The notes under the pieces: model-generated
Databases searched by the model: none
The model's input: the letters and a program-made list of their open reading frames with translations, nothing else
What the model was told of the DNA's origin: nothing
Position numbers and translations under genes: made by a program
Source of the DNA: Chloroflexota bacterium
GTDB lineage: Bacteria; Chloroflexota; Dormibacteria; Dormibacterales; Dormibacteraceae
Assembly (NCBI GenBank): GCA_005888075.1
Contig: VBKD01000094.1
Location: 1-8,639 of the forward strand
Direction: 5' to 3'
DNA length: 8,639 bases
Part shown: in pieces, positions 1-6,287 of the stretch
Numbering within the stretch: position 1 is the first letter of the stretch
How the letters are laid out: each line of letters begins with the position of its first letter

Positions 1-861
1 GAGTCCGTCTGGCTCTCCCAGCTACCCGACGCAAGAGACGCGTCGCTGGTCGTCGCGGCATACGCAGCGGCCACAGAGCGGATCAAGTTCGGGATGGGCG
101 TGCTCCCCATCTACACGCGCCACCCGACAGCGATGGTGCAGATGGCCGCCACGCTCGACGAGATGACAAGGGGAAGGTTCATCCTCGGACTCGGCGTCAG
201 CCACAAGGTGACGGTCGAAAGCATGTGGGGCCTGCGCCTCGACCAGCCGGTCGAAGCGATGCGCGAGTACCTCACCATCGTGCAGACATCACTGAGGGAG
301 GGCGCCTGCAGTTTCGAGGGCAAGCACTTCTCAGCGCACTGGAGTTACTCAGCACCTCGCCCCCGCATCTTGCCCGTGATGATCGCGGCCCTCAGCTCGC
401 GAATGCTCAACCTCGCCGGCGAGATGACGGATGGAGTGGTCCTCTGGATGTGCGCACCAAACTACATCCGCGAGCACGTCGTACCCATTGTCAAAGCCGC
501 GCGAGAGCGAGTGGGTAAATCGCTCGACGGTTTCGAGATCGTCGCGCATGTGCCCGTGTGCCTGACGTCGGACCGGGCCGCCGCGCTCGATGTGTTCCGG
601 CCAGTCGTGTCGCGTTATGCGAGCCTCCCCTACTACCGCAAAGTCCTGGACGTCGCCGGATACAAGGAGCAGCTCGATGCAGGGACGATCACCGAAGGCA
701 TGCTCGACGACTTTGCGGGAATCGGGGACGAACAGCAGGTTCGCGCCGCGATCCAGCGCTATCGAGAAGCCGGCCTCACATTGCCGGCGGCAGGTCCCTT
801 CAGCGGGCACAAAGGCGCCGCAGGATTCGAGGCGACGCTGGAGGCGGCGGCCGGCGGCTGA
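1..861 (+). CDS. Luciferase-like (LLM class) flavin/F420-dependent oxidoreductase, 5'-truncated
   Basis: The reading frame is already open at base 1, so the N-terminus lies outside the window; 286 residues and the TGA stop are present. Visible family features are the stretch around GVLPIYTRHP (from base 94), then MVQMAATLDEMTRGRF and LGLGVSH, the typical pattern of bacterial-luciferase-fold TIM-barrel oxidoreductases that use F420 or FMN. A later segment with APNYIREHVVP fits the helix seen in F420-dependent members. These enzymes move hydride to or from a small organic substrate in the cytoplasm; the substrate cannot be read from the sequence. Family members are usually about 300-340 residues, so perhaps 20-50 residues are missing. 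An internal ATG at 94 is not the true start because conserved-looking sequence precedes it. The next gene converges on it, with 19 bases between the two stops. Confidence 0.88.
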   Translation, partial: ESVWLSQLPDARDASLVVAAYAAATERIKFGMGVLPIYTRHPTAMVQMAATLDEMTRGRFILGLGVSHKVTVESMWGLRLDQPVEAMREYLTIVQTSLREGACSFEGKHFSAHWSYSAPRPRILPVMIAALSSRMLNLAGEMTDGVVLWMCAPNYIREHVVPIVKAARERVGKSLDGFEIVAHVPVCLTSDRAAALDVFRPVVSRYASLPYYRKVLDVAGYKEQLDAGTITEGMLDDFAGIGDEQQVRAAIQRYREAGLTLPAAGPFSGHKGAAGFEATLEAAAGG

Positions 862-880
862 CCGGGCTCCACAATGCGCG

Positions 881-1552
881 CTACGAGGGAGACCCTGCCT
901 GGTATTCCCCGATCGCGGAGATTGCCTCGCCCAGCAAATCGATCTCGCGGGTCGTGGTGTTCGAGTCTGCTCGGCGCAGCCGCACAGCTTGGTCCAGCGC
1001 CTCGGACGGCACGGGGCCGACGGAGGCTAGGAACACTGGCAGGAACACGTCGGCGACTGCGGTCGCCTCGTGCGTGGAGTCGACCGCGACGCGCGCGAGG
1101 ATCAGCGCGGACACAGCGAGGTCCAGCTCCGGTGGGCCCTGACTGGCGTTGCGCCAGTCGATCACAACCGGCCCGCGCGCTTCGAGGATGACATTGGCCG
1201 GATGCAGGTCCAGGTGCAGCACGCGATCGCCGGGCTTGTGCGGCATCCGCGGCGGTAAGGAGTGGAGGCGCTCATGCAGGTCGGCGAGCAGCTCCGCACC
1301 CGTCACTGCGCTCATCTGTCCCGCGCCGAGAGCATGCAACATGGTCGGGCCGGTCAGCCGTTCGAGAATCAGATCGGTGCCCTCCGCGGAGTAGACCCGG
1401 GGTACTGGGAATCCAAGTTCGTCCACGTAGACCATCACCGCGGCCTCAGCGGTCACGTCACCGTCGCCGCGATAGCGACGGAGAATGCGCTCCGCGTCGA
1501 GAGCGAAGACATCCGCATCCCGGCCGGACGCCAAGAGCTCCAGCTCAGTCAC
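881..1552 (-). CDS. Aminoglycoside phosphotransferase (APH)-fold kinase
   Basis: A 223-residue protein with the core of the APH/choline kinase fold. A glycine-containing nucleotide loop is at about residues 7-18 (LASGRDADVFAL). The catalytic loop HLDLHPAN covers 113-120 (D115 catalytic, N120 metal-binding), and VIDW at 130-133 supplies the second metal-binding aspartate, D132. The position expected to hold the ATP-anchoring lysine reads RILRRYRG (22-29), so arginine appears to replace it. My recollection is that this RRYR form occurs in actinobacterial homologues. It is short for an APH protein. The substrate is unknown; despite the family name nothing here shows antibiotic resistance. The start is GTG at 1552, with GGTAGG about 9 bases upstream. 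It is the last gene of the minus-strand run, 35 bases after the preceding stop. Confidence 0.85.
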   Translation of the reverse strand: MTELELLASGRDADVFALDAERILRRYRGDGDVTAEAAVMVYVDELGFPVPRVYSAEGTDLILERLTGPTMLHALGAGQMSAVTGAELLADLHERLHSLPPRMPHKPGDRVLHLDLHPANVILEARGPVVIDWRNASQGPPELDLAVSALILARVAVDSTHEATAVADVFLPVFLASVGPVPSEALDQAVRLRRADSNTTTREIDLLGEAISAIGEYQAGSPS

Positions 1553-1587
1553 ACCGCGAAACCTACCGCCGTTGCCGACGCATGCTC

Positions 1588-1881
1588 CTAGCCGAGCTTC
1601 TTCAGCGCTTCGTCGACAAGCTTGCGGGCGGTGGGGAATTCACGGCGGACGGCGGCATCCTCGGCGCGCTCGAGCTCGCTAACCACCTCATGCCAGCGGT
1701 CCAGGTCCCGTTCCTGCAGCGCCGCACGCACCTGGCCCATGGTCTGAGTCGCGAACAGCAAGCCACCTCCGGGGTTGTCGAGGATGGACTCGGCGATGCC
1801 CAGCTGGTCGCGCGCCCAACCGATGATCTCATCGCCCGGATGCGTGTCCAGCTCCTTCGGCCGGAGGACTTCCATGCCCAT
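1588..1881 (-). CDS. Small hypothetical protein, helical, unrecognised
   Basis: I do not recognise this family. The 97-residue product is soluble, charged and probably all-helical. After an N-terminal MGMEVLRPKEL segment come HPGDEIIGWARDQLGIAESIL, a short glycine-rich turn (NPGGG), and two amphipathic helices ending in ARKLVDEALKKLG. There are no membrane segments, signal peptide or cysteine motifs. Start choice: ATG at 1881 begins 8 bases after the acetyltransferase stop. ATG at 1875 (95 residues) and an upstream TTG at 1902, which would overlap the acetyltransferase gene by 14 bases (104 residues), are alternatives. None has a convincing Shine-Dalgarno sequence, as expected for a coupled gene. 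It lies between the acetyltransferase and the kinase, very probably in one transcript. Coding is supported by the tight spacing and the protein-like composition, not by homology. Confidence 0.65.
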   Translation of the reverse strand: MGMEVLRPKELDTHPGDEIIGWARDQLGIAESILDNPGGGLLFATQTMGQVRAALQERDLDRWHEVVSELERAEDAAVRREFPTARKLVDEALKKLG

Positions 1882-1888
1882 CGTCCGT

Positions 1889-2368
1889 CTATTGTCCGGC
1901 AAGCGCGTGTAGCGACTCGCCGGCCAGCTGGTAGACGGTCCATTCCGACTTCGGCTTGGCCCCCAGACGCTCGTAGAAATTGATGGCGTCGCGGTTCCAA
2001 TCCAGCACCGCCCATTCGAGCCGGCCGCAATCGCGCTCGACCGCTATTCGAGCCAGGCGCTGGAGGAAAGCCCGTCCTATGCCGCGACCGCGCTGCTCCG
2101 GGACCACGAACAGGTCCTCGAGGTAAATGCCGGGCTTGGCGAGGAAGGTCGAGAAGTTGTGAAAGAAGAGAGCGAACCCCACCGCCGTCCCGTCGTCTTC
2201 GGCCAGCAGCGTCTCGGCGTACGGACGAGAGCCGAACAGGGACCTGTCGAGCAGTTCCCTCGTCATGGTCACCTCGTGCTCGAGCTTCTCGTAGCGCGCG
2301 AGGTCACGAATCAGCTTCTCGATCACATCCACATCGGCGCGCTCGGCGAATCGGATCTGCACGGTCAT
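1889..2368 (-). CDS. GNAT N-acetyltransferase, SSAT/thialysine acetyltransferase-like
   Basis: A 159-residue single-domain GNAT protein, full length for the family. The layout follows spermidine/spermine (SAT1) and thialysine (SAT2) acetyltransferases. The N-terminus has IRFAERADVDVIEKLIRDLA then RYEKLE. YLEDLFVVPEQRGRGIG (82-98) contains beta4 and the acetyl-CoA pyrophosphate loop (Q92/R93 to G98). DWNRDAINFYERLGA (123-137) carries Y132 at the place of the general-acid tyrosine of SSAT. It should transfer acetyl from acetyl-CoA to a primary amine in the cytoplasm; polyamine, thialysine or another amine cannot be told apart by reading. The ATG at 2368 overlaps the DUF3052 stop as ATGA (2365-2368), so it is probably translationally coupled. 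No strong independent ribosome site is visible; GAGAG lies 11 bases upstream. Confidence 0.9.
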   Translation of the reverse strand: MTVQIRFAERADVDVIEKLIRDLARYEKLEHEVTMTRELLDRSLFGSRPYAETLLAEDDGTAVGFALFFHNFSTFLAKPGIYLEDLFVVPEQRGRGIGRAFLQRLARIAVERDCGRLEWAVLDWNRDAINFYERLGAKPKSEWTVYQLAGESLHALAGQ

Positions 2369-2769
2369 TTCGGTCGATCTCTCAAACGGAAGACAAAACG
2401 CATGGCTCCTTGCGTGTCGGAAAAGCTTGCGATCTTGTTGTCGACCAGCCCGGCCGACAGGCCGGCGTCGATCAGGTCGGTGTCACGCAGCGCGCTGCGC
2501 CCGCCCTTGGGACGCACGACCCAGATGGCTCCGTTGGGCTCGATCCAGTGCTTGGCTTCGTGCAGCCGTTTGAGGTCCGAGACGTCGACGGCGCCGATGA
2601 AAACGAGGTCGCACCGCCGGCGCGGCTTGCCGCTCGTGATGTCTGCCGTGCGTCCTCGCAGCAGCTTCATGAACCAGGCCTCGTCGAGGTTGACCACCGC
2701 GACCTTCGCGCCCGGCTTAACGCCGAGCTTGTCGAGCAACGGTTTGGTTGATATCTGGTCCGCGGTCAA
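2365..2769 (-). CDS. DUF3052 family protein
   Basis: A 134-residue protein whose sequence pattern matches DUF3052: KPLLDKLGVKPGAKVAVVN (9-27), a central CDLVFIGAVD strand (53-62), NGAIWVVRPKGG (79-90), and the C-terminal GLVDNKIASFSDTQGAMRFVFR (107-128). The alternation of strands and helices, with a glycine turn after the first strand, resembles a Rossmann-like fold, but no catalytic motif is apparent and the family has no established function that I know of. I choose the TTG at 2769 because its TTGA overlaps the membrane-protein stop (2766-2768). The frame stays open to 2868, but that upstream part is an arginine-rich shadow of the low-complexity tail of the preceding gene. GGAG occurs 13 bases before the TTG, a long spacing. 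The gene ends in an ATGA overlap with the acetyltransferase. Confidence 0.85.
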   Translation of the reverse strand: MTADQISTKPLLDKLGVKPGAKVAVVNLDEAWFMKLLRGRTADITSGKPRRRCDLVFIGAVDVSDLKRLHEAKHWIEPNGAIWVVRPKGGRSALRDTDLIDAGLSAGLVDNKIASFSDTQGAMRFVFRLRDRPK

Positions 2770-3008
2770 GTTGGGTGATCGGCTCCATCTGCTTCGTCGG
2801 CCCCATCGGCCCCACCGGCCTCGTCGGTGCCGCGTAATGCGCCGAACACGATCACGCCCAGCAGCCACCCCGCATAAGCGCCGGCGATCACGAGGGCGAT
2901 CAGCGGAATGGGATTGGCGACCCGGCTCGTGAGCAACAGTCCCGCCCCGACGAACACGCCGAAAACGACCGCGCCCGCAACGCCGCCCGCCACGGCGCCG
3001 ACCAGCAC
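2766..3008 (-). CDS. Small two-helix membrane protein with acidic Gly-Ala-Asp tail
   Basis: An 80-residue protein, family not recognised. Two hydrophobic stretches, about residues 3-26 (rich in G, A and V, with GxxxG-like spacing) and 34-58 (IPLIALVIAGAYAGWLLGVI), are separated by the short polar turn TSRVANP, giving a membrane hairpin. The first could read as an uncleaved signal anchor. The C-terminal 20 residues are low complexity, a repeated (G/E)AD unit (GADGADEADGAD), strongly acidic. The start is GTG at 3008, 20 bases after the metallo-hydrolase stop, with AGGA about 11 bases upstream. It overlaps the DUF3052 gene by TTGA. No function can be assigned; position suggests it is expressed with its neighbours, perhaps as a membrane anchor or partner for one of them. 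Confidence 0.75.
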   Translation of the reverse strand: MLVGAVAGGVAGAVVFGVFVGAGLLLTSRVANPIPLIALVIAGAYAGWLLGVIVFGALRGTDEAGGADGADEADGADHPT

Positions 3009-3028
3009 CGAGGGGCTGTTCCTGCGGC

Positions 3029-3715
3029 TCAGACCTGGACCACCTGCAGGTCTTTGACCGCGCCCGGCACGCTGCCGGCGTAGACGTGGTTGAAGAAGAA
3101 GCGAGTCTTGGGATGCCGCTTCTTCAGCTCGGCCGCGGCTTCCCAGCTCGTATGGGTGACGACGTCGCCGGGTCCGGTCGCCTCGACGATCGCGATATCG
3201 GCGCCATCGACCAGCTCGTCGAGTGGGGCCGTGGGCTCGGAGTCACCTGAATAGGCGAGCAGCCTGCCGTCGAGGTGCAGCCGGTACCCGTTGCCGCCCA
3301 TCGTGCCATGGTCGAGCCTGACGCTCTCGTACTTGATGCCCGCCACCGTACCCGAGCGTTTGGCCGTCACGTACTTCGCCTTGAACTGCCGTTTCATCCT
3401 CGTCCAGTCCTCGCCCCAGCTGATCTCCCACAGCTTTTCGAGATGGTCGGCGATGCCGGCCGGCCCTACGAAGATCAGCGGCCGCCGGTCGACGAAAACG
3501 CGATGGAGGACAAAAGGCGGCAGACCCAGCGTGTGGTCACCATGGAAATGGGTGAGGAACACAACATCGATGGCTCCCGGATCGATGCCGATGCGATGCA
3601 TGTGCGGAAGCAACGGCGCACCGCCATCGAGCAGCAACCTGCCGTTGACAACCACCGCCCCGTTGTAGCGGTCGAGCGAAAAGGCCGACCCGCTACCGAG
3701 GAACGCGAGCTTTAC
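3029..3715 (-). CDS. RNase Z-like metallo-beta-lactamase fold hydrolase with apparent GTA start
   Basis: A metallo-beta-lactamase-fold hydrolase with the full two-metal ligand set (numbered from GTA): THFHGDH gives H56, H58, D60 and H61; H136 in LDHGTMGGNGYRL; D158 in SGDSEP; and H210 in FFFNH. The order and spacing resemble RNase Z and related phosphodiesterases, so a phosphodiester or small ester substrate is likely, but tRNA 3' processing is not proven. The first canonical start is a GTG at 3655 (208 residues). However, the frame continues upstream with KLAFLGSGSAF and SLDRYNGAVVVNG, the usual first strand and GSG turn of this fold. No ATG, GTG or TTG lies in that upstream frame. The natural site is GTA at 3715, overlapping the aldolase TAA (3712-3714), giving 228 residues. 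A tool relying on canonical starts would report 3029-3655. Confidence 0.87.
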   Translation of the reverse strand, partial: VKLAFLGSGSAFSLDRYNGAVVVNGRLLLDGGAPLLPHMHRIGIDPGAIDVVFLTHFHGDHTLGLPPFVLHRVFVDRRPLIFVGPAGIADHLEKLWEISWGEDWTRMKRQFKAKYVTAKRSGTVAGIKYESVRLDHGTMGGNGYRLHLDGRLLAYSGDSEPTAPLDELVDGADIAIVEATGPGDVVTHTSWEAAAELKKRHPKTRFFFNHVYAGSVPGAVKDLQVVQV

Positions 3716-4788
3716 GCGATGGTCACCGCCGGATTCAGATACACGTCCTGGATTGCGTGTAGTAACTCGACACCCTCCTTCATCGGACGCTGGAACGACT
3801 TGCGGCCGCTGATCAGACCCATGCCGCCCGCTCGCTTGTTGATCACGGCGGTGCGGACAGCCTCTTTCAGGTCTTCTGCGCCTTTGGACTCACCCCCCGA
3901 GTTGATGAGACCGGCTCGCCCCATGTAGTTGTTGATCACCTGGTAACGGCAGAGATCGATGGGGTGCTCAGTCGTCAGCTTGTTGTAGACGGCGGGCGCC
4001 GTCTTACCGAACCCGATGACTTCAAAGCCACGGTTGGTGTCCGGCAGCTTTTGCTTGATGATGTCCGCCTGGATGGTGACTCCGAGGTGGTTGGCCTGTC
4101 CTGTAAGGTCGGCCGCGGTCTCGTAGTTCACCCCGTCCTTCTTGAAGGCGTTGTTGCGCACGTAGCACCAAAGCACAGTCGCCATGCCGAGCTCGTGCGC
4201 CGCGTGAAATGCCACCGCGATCTCCTGCAGCTGGCGGTCCGACTCCTCTGAGCCGAAGTAAATCGTCGCGCCCAGGGCCACAGCGCCCATCTCCCATGCT
4301 TCCTTGACCGTTCCAAACAGGATCTGGTCGAAGTGGTTGGGATAGGTCAGCAGCTCGTTGTGATTGATCTTGCAGATGAACGGGATCCTGTGGGCGTAGC
4401 GCCGCGCGACCGAGCCCAGGACGCCAAAGGTCGAAGCGACCGCGTTGCAGTCGGCCTCGATCGCCAGCTCGACGATCTTCCCGCTGTCGAAGTAGATCGG
4501 GTTGGGCGCGAACGAGGCGCCGGCGCTGTGCTCGATTCCCTGGTCGACCGGGAGAATCGAGAGGTAGCCTGTCCCGGCAAGCCGGCCGTGGTCGAGCATC
4601 GACTCCAGGCTCCTCAGCACCCTCGTCGGCCGGTCGCTGTCCTTCCAAACGCGGTCTACGAAGTCGGGTCCCGGTAGGTGGAGCTGCTCCTTCGGGACAG
4701 TCGTTGACTTGTACTCGAGCAAGCTCTGGGCGTCTTGGCCCAGGACTTCTTCGATCTTTCCTATGGAACCTCTGGTAACTGTTGCCAT
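3712..4788 (-). CDS. fbaB: Class I fructose-bisphosphate aldolase (FbaB/DhnA type)
   Basis: Cytosolic glycolytic and gluconeogenic enzyme that cleaves fructose 1,6-bisphosphate to dihydroxyacetone phosphate and glyceraldehyde 3-phosphate through a Schiff base. It aligns from memory almost end to end with E. coli FbaB: GRLAGTGYLSILPVDQGIEH (69-88), ASTFGVLGSVARRYAHRIPF (119-138), LGATIYFGSEES (173-184), DLTGQANHL (228-236), ADIIKQK (242-248) and AVINKRAGGMGLISGRKSF (315-333). Numbering here is from the first ATG. K246 is the likely Schiff-base lysine; the NSGG and GLISGRKSF loops should bind phosphate. Two ATGs are adjacent (4791 and 4788). I take 4788 because AGAGG ends 5 bases before it but only 2 before the other, giving 358 residues. 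It is the first gene of the minus-strand run, and its TAA overlaps the next gene. Confidence 0.96.
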   Translation of the reverse strand: MATVTRGSIGKIEEVLGQDAQSLLEYKSTTVPKEQLHLPGPDFVDRVWKDSDRPTRVLRSLESMLDHGRLAGTGYLSILPVDQGIEHSAGASFAPNPIYFDSGKIVELAIEADCNAVASTFGVLGSVARRYAHRIPFICKINHNELLTYPNHFDQILFGTVKEAWEMGAVALGATIYFGSEESDRQLQEIAVAFHAAHELGMATVLWCYVRNNAFKKDGVNYETAADLTGQANHLGVTIQADIIKQKLPDTNRGFEVIGFGKTAPAVYNKLTTEHPIDLCRYQVINNYMGRAGLINSGGESKGAEDLKEAVRTAVINKRAGGMGLISGRKSFQRPMKEGVELLHAIQDVYLNPAVTIA

Positions 4789-4862
4789 CATTGCCTCTTA
4801 CAGGTTTATTTACATGCAAACGTGGGGGCTACGGTGTATTCCTCACTCTATAGTGCGCCGAT
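4789..4862. promoter_or_regulatory. Divergent promoter region between fbaB and the diguanylate cyclase
   Basis: This short gap must carry the starts for both directions. TATAGT at 4849-4854 reads as a plus-strand -10 element ending 8 bases before the cyclase ATG. On the other strand the same palindromic core (ctatag, 4848-4853) reads TATAGA (4852-4847), a possible fbaB -10 with a leader of about 50 bases. The stretch 4804-4820 is AT-rich, unlike its surroundings. TAAGAGG just before the fbaB ATGs (about 4794-4800) is a good Shine-Dalgarno sequence, whereas the cyclase has none. No clear -35 hexamer is seen for either direction, so the assignments are inference. Confidence 0.5.
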
Positions 4863-6287
4863 ATGACACAGCGGGCTAGCGAGCTCCTCACCGAGCTCGC
4901 CGACACCCTTTCGGCTGATGCGACCGAGAGCGGAATCGTTGCGGCCGAAGTCGTCGGGGCGATCGAGCCGGAGCTGTTGAAAGGCTACAAGGACGGTTCC
5001 GCCGACGAGCTGGTCAAGACGTCGACCTCCTTCCTCCAGGCCCTTTTTCGGAGCCTGAGACCCGATTCCAAGCTGCCTTGGACCGAGTACTACTCGCTGG
5101 CGCGTGAGGCGGCGCGCCGGTACGCCGAAAAGGGCGTGCCGCTCGAATCGCTCATGGAGGGCCTGGCTATCTTCAGGCGCTCGGTCATGGCCCGGCTCAC
5201 CGAAAGGCTCGGGGACAACGAGTTCGCCGACGAGGTGCTCTTCATGGCCCAAAGCCGTCTTGGCGACGTGCTCGAGCACATGAACTCCAGCTTCATCCGC
5301 GGCTACCTTGACTACACCGAGACGCGCCATCGCGCGCGGCAGAGTGAGCTTCACGGGCTCTACCACATCGCCAGCGCGCTCGGGCGCTCCCTCGATGTGA
5401 CCGAGATCGCCGAGGTCGGGCTGCGCGAGACGCTCAAGGTTCTCGGTCTCCAGGCGGGAGCGGTGTGGGTGCGCGAGGGAGCGCGGCTGAAGCTCGCCAA
5501 GACGATCGGGATGCAGCCCGGCGAAGAGGAGGAGTTCTCCGACACCGGCCGGTCCGGTCTGCTGAAGGTGGTCGAGGTCTCTTCCGGTCCCGCCGAGTCG
5601 CGGGTCGACCGCATCACCGGCCAGTGGAGCGCGATCCGCGCCGAGCTGCGCACGAAAGGGGTTTTGCTGGGCGCGATGACGGTGGCGACGCGATTGCCCC
5701 GAACCTTTGAGTCCAGCGACCTGGAATTCGTGGCCGCGGTGGCGGACCAGATCGCCGTCGCTCTCGACCGCGCCCGCCAGCACACGAAGGAAGCGCGCAC
5801 CGACTACCTGACCGGGCTGGCCAATCGCCCCGAGTTCGAGCGTGCAATCGACCGCGCCGTGGCGGCCGCCCAGAGACACAAGCGGCGTCTGGCGCTGATG
5901 ATGCTGGACCTCGACAACCTCAAAGACATCAACGACACCTACGGGCACCACGTCGGCGATGAAGCGATCCGGCTGCTGGCGCAGGAGCTGCAGCGCGAGG
6001 TACGCGCAACCGACACGAGCGGCCGGCTGGGCGGCGATGAGTTCGGTGTCGCCATGCCGGAGGCGGATGAGCGTGACGCGCGTGAGGTCGGCGCCCGTGT
6101 GCGAGAGGCGCTCGAGCACATAAATGACGAGAAGATGCCGGTGCGGGTGGAGTTCAGCATCGGGATCACCGCGTGGCGGCCGGGCATGGACTGGCAGGCG
6201 ATGTACGAGAGCGCTGACAAGAACCTGTACGTCGACAAGCGCCGGCGCCAGGCGGCGCGCAAGAAAGTGGGCGAGCTCAAAGCCTGA
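4863..6287 (+). CDS. Diguanylate cyclase: N-terminal helical sensor, GAF, GGDEF with I-site
   Basis: A 474-residue enzyme that should make cyclic di-GMP from two GTP. Residues about 5-150 are helical. YYSLAREAARRYAEKGVPLESLMEGLAIFRR resembles the N-terminal domain of RsbRD- and PucR-like regulators (inference). Residues about 160-305 read as a GAF domain, starting GLYHIASALGRSLDVTEIAE and ending DLEFVAAVADQIAVALDRAR. The GGDEF domain runs from DYLTGLANRPEFERAI (314) to ADKNLYVDKR (451-460). It has LDLDNLKDINDTYGHHVGD with the metal aspartates (D349 region), the active-site GGDEF at 390-394 and the inhibitory-site RxxD at 381-384, so it is predicted active and product-inhibited. No transmembrane segment is seen, so it is cytoplasmic. 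The ATG at 4863 lacks a Shine-Dalgarno; the transcript is perhaps leaderless. The stop overlaps the downstream glycosylase. Confidence 0.95.
   Translation: MTQRASELLTELADTLSADATESGIVAAEVVGAIEPELLKGYKDGSADELVKTSTSFLQALFRSLRPDSKLPWTEYYSLAREAARRYAEKGVPLESLMEGLAIFRRSVMARLTERLGDNEFADEVLFMAQSRLGDVLEHMNSSFIRGYLDYTETRHRARQSELHGLYHIASALGRSLDVTEIAEVGLRETLKVLGLQAGAVWVREGARLKLAKTIGMQPGEEEEFSDTGRSGLLKVVEVSSGPAESRVDRITGQWSAIRAELRTKGVLLGAMTVATRLPRTFESSDLEFVAAVADQIAVALDRARQHTKEARTDYLTGLANRPEFERAIDRAVAAAQRHKRRLALMMLDLDNLKDINDTYGHHVGDEAIRLLAQELQREVRATDTSGRLGGDEFGVAMPEADERDAREVGARVREALEHINDEKMPVRVEFSIGITAWRPGMDWQAMYESADKNLYVDKRRRQAARKKVGELKA

Noticed and set aside
858..885. A terminator between the convergent oxidoreductase and kinase genes
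   Set aside because: Only 19 bases separate the stops, and no stem with a T-run could be drawn on either strand.
881..1552. An aminoglycoside resistance determinant
   Set aside because: Only the general kinase fold is visible. Length and operon context suggest a housekeeping or metabolic kinase, not a resistance gene.
3700..3730. A programmed -1 frameshift fusing the aldolase to the metallo-hydrolase
   Set aside because: The hydrolase frame is -1 to the aldolase, but no slippery heptamer is present, and both proteins are complete single-domain enzymes. A start/stop overlap explains the geometry.
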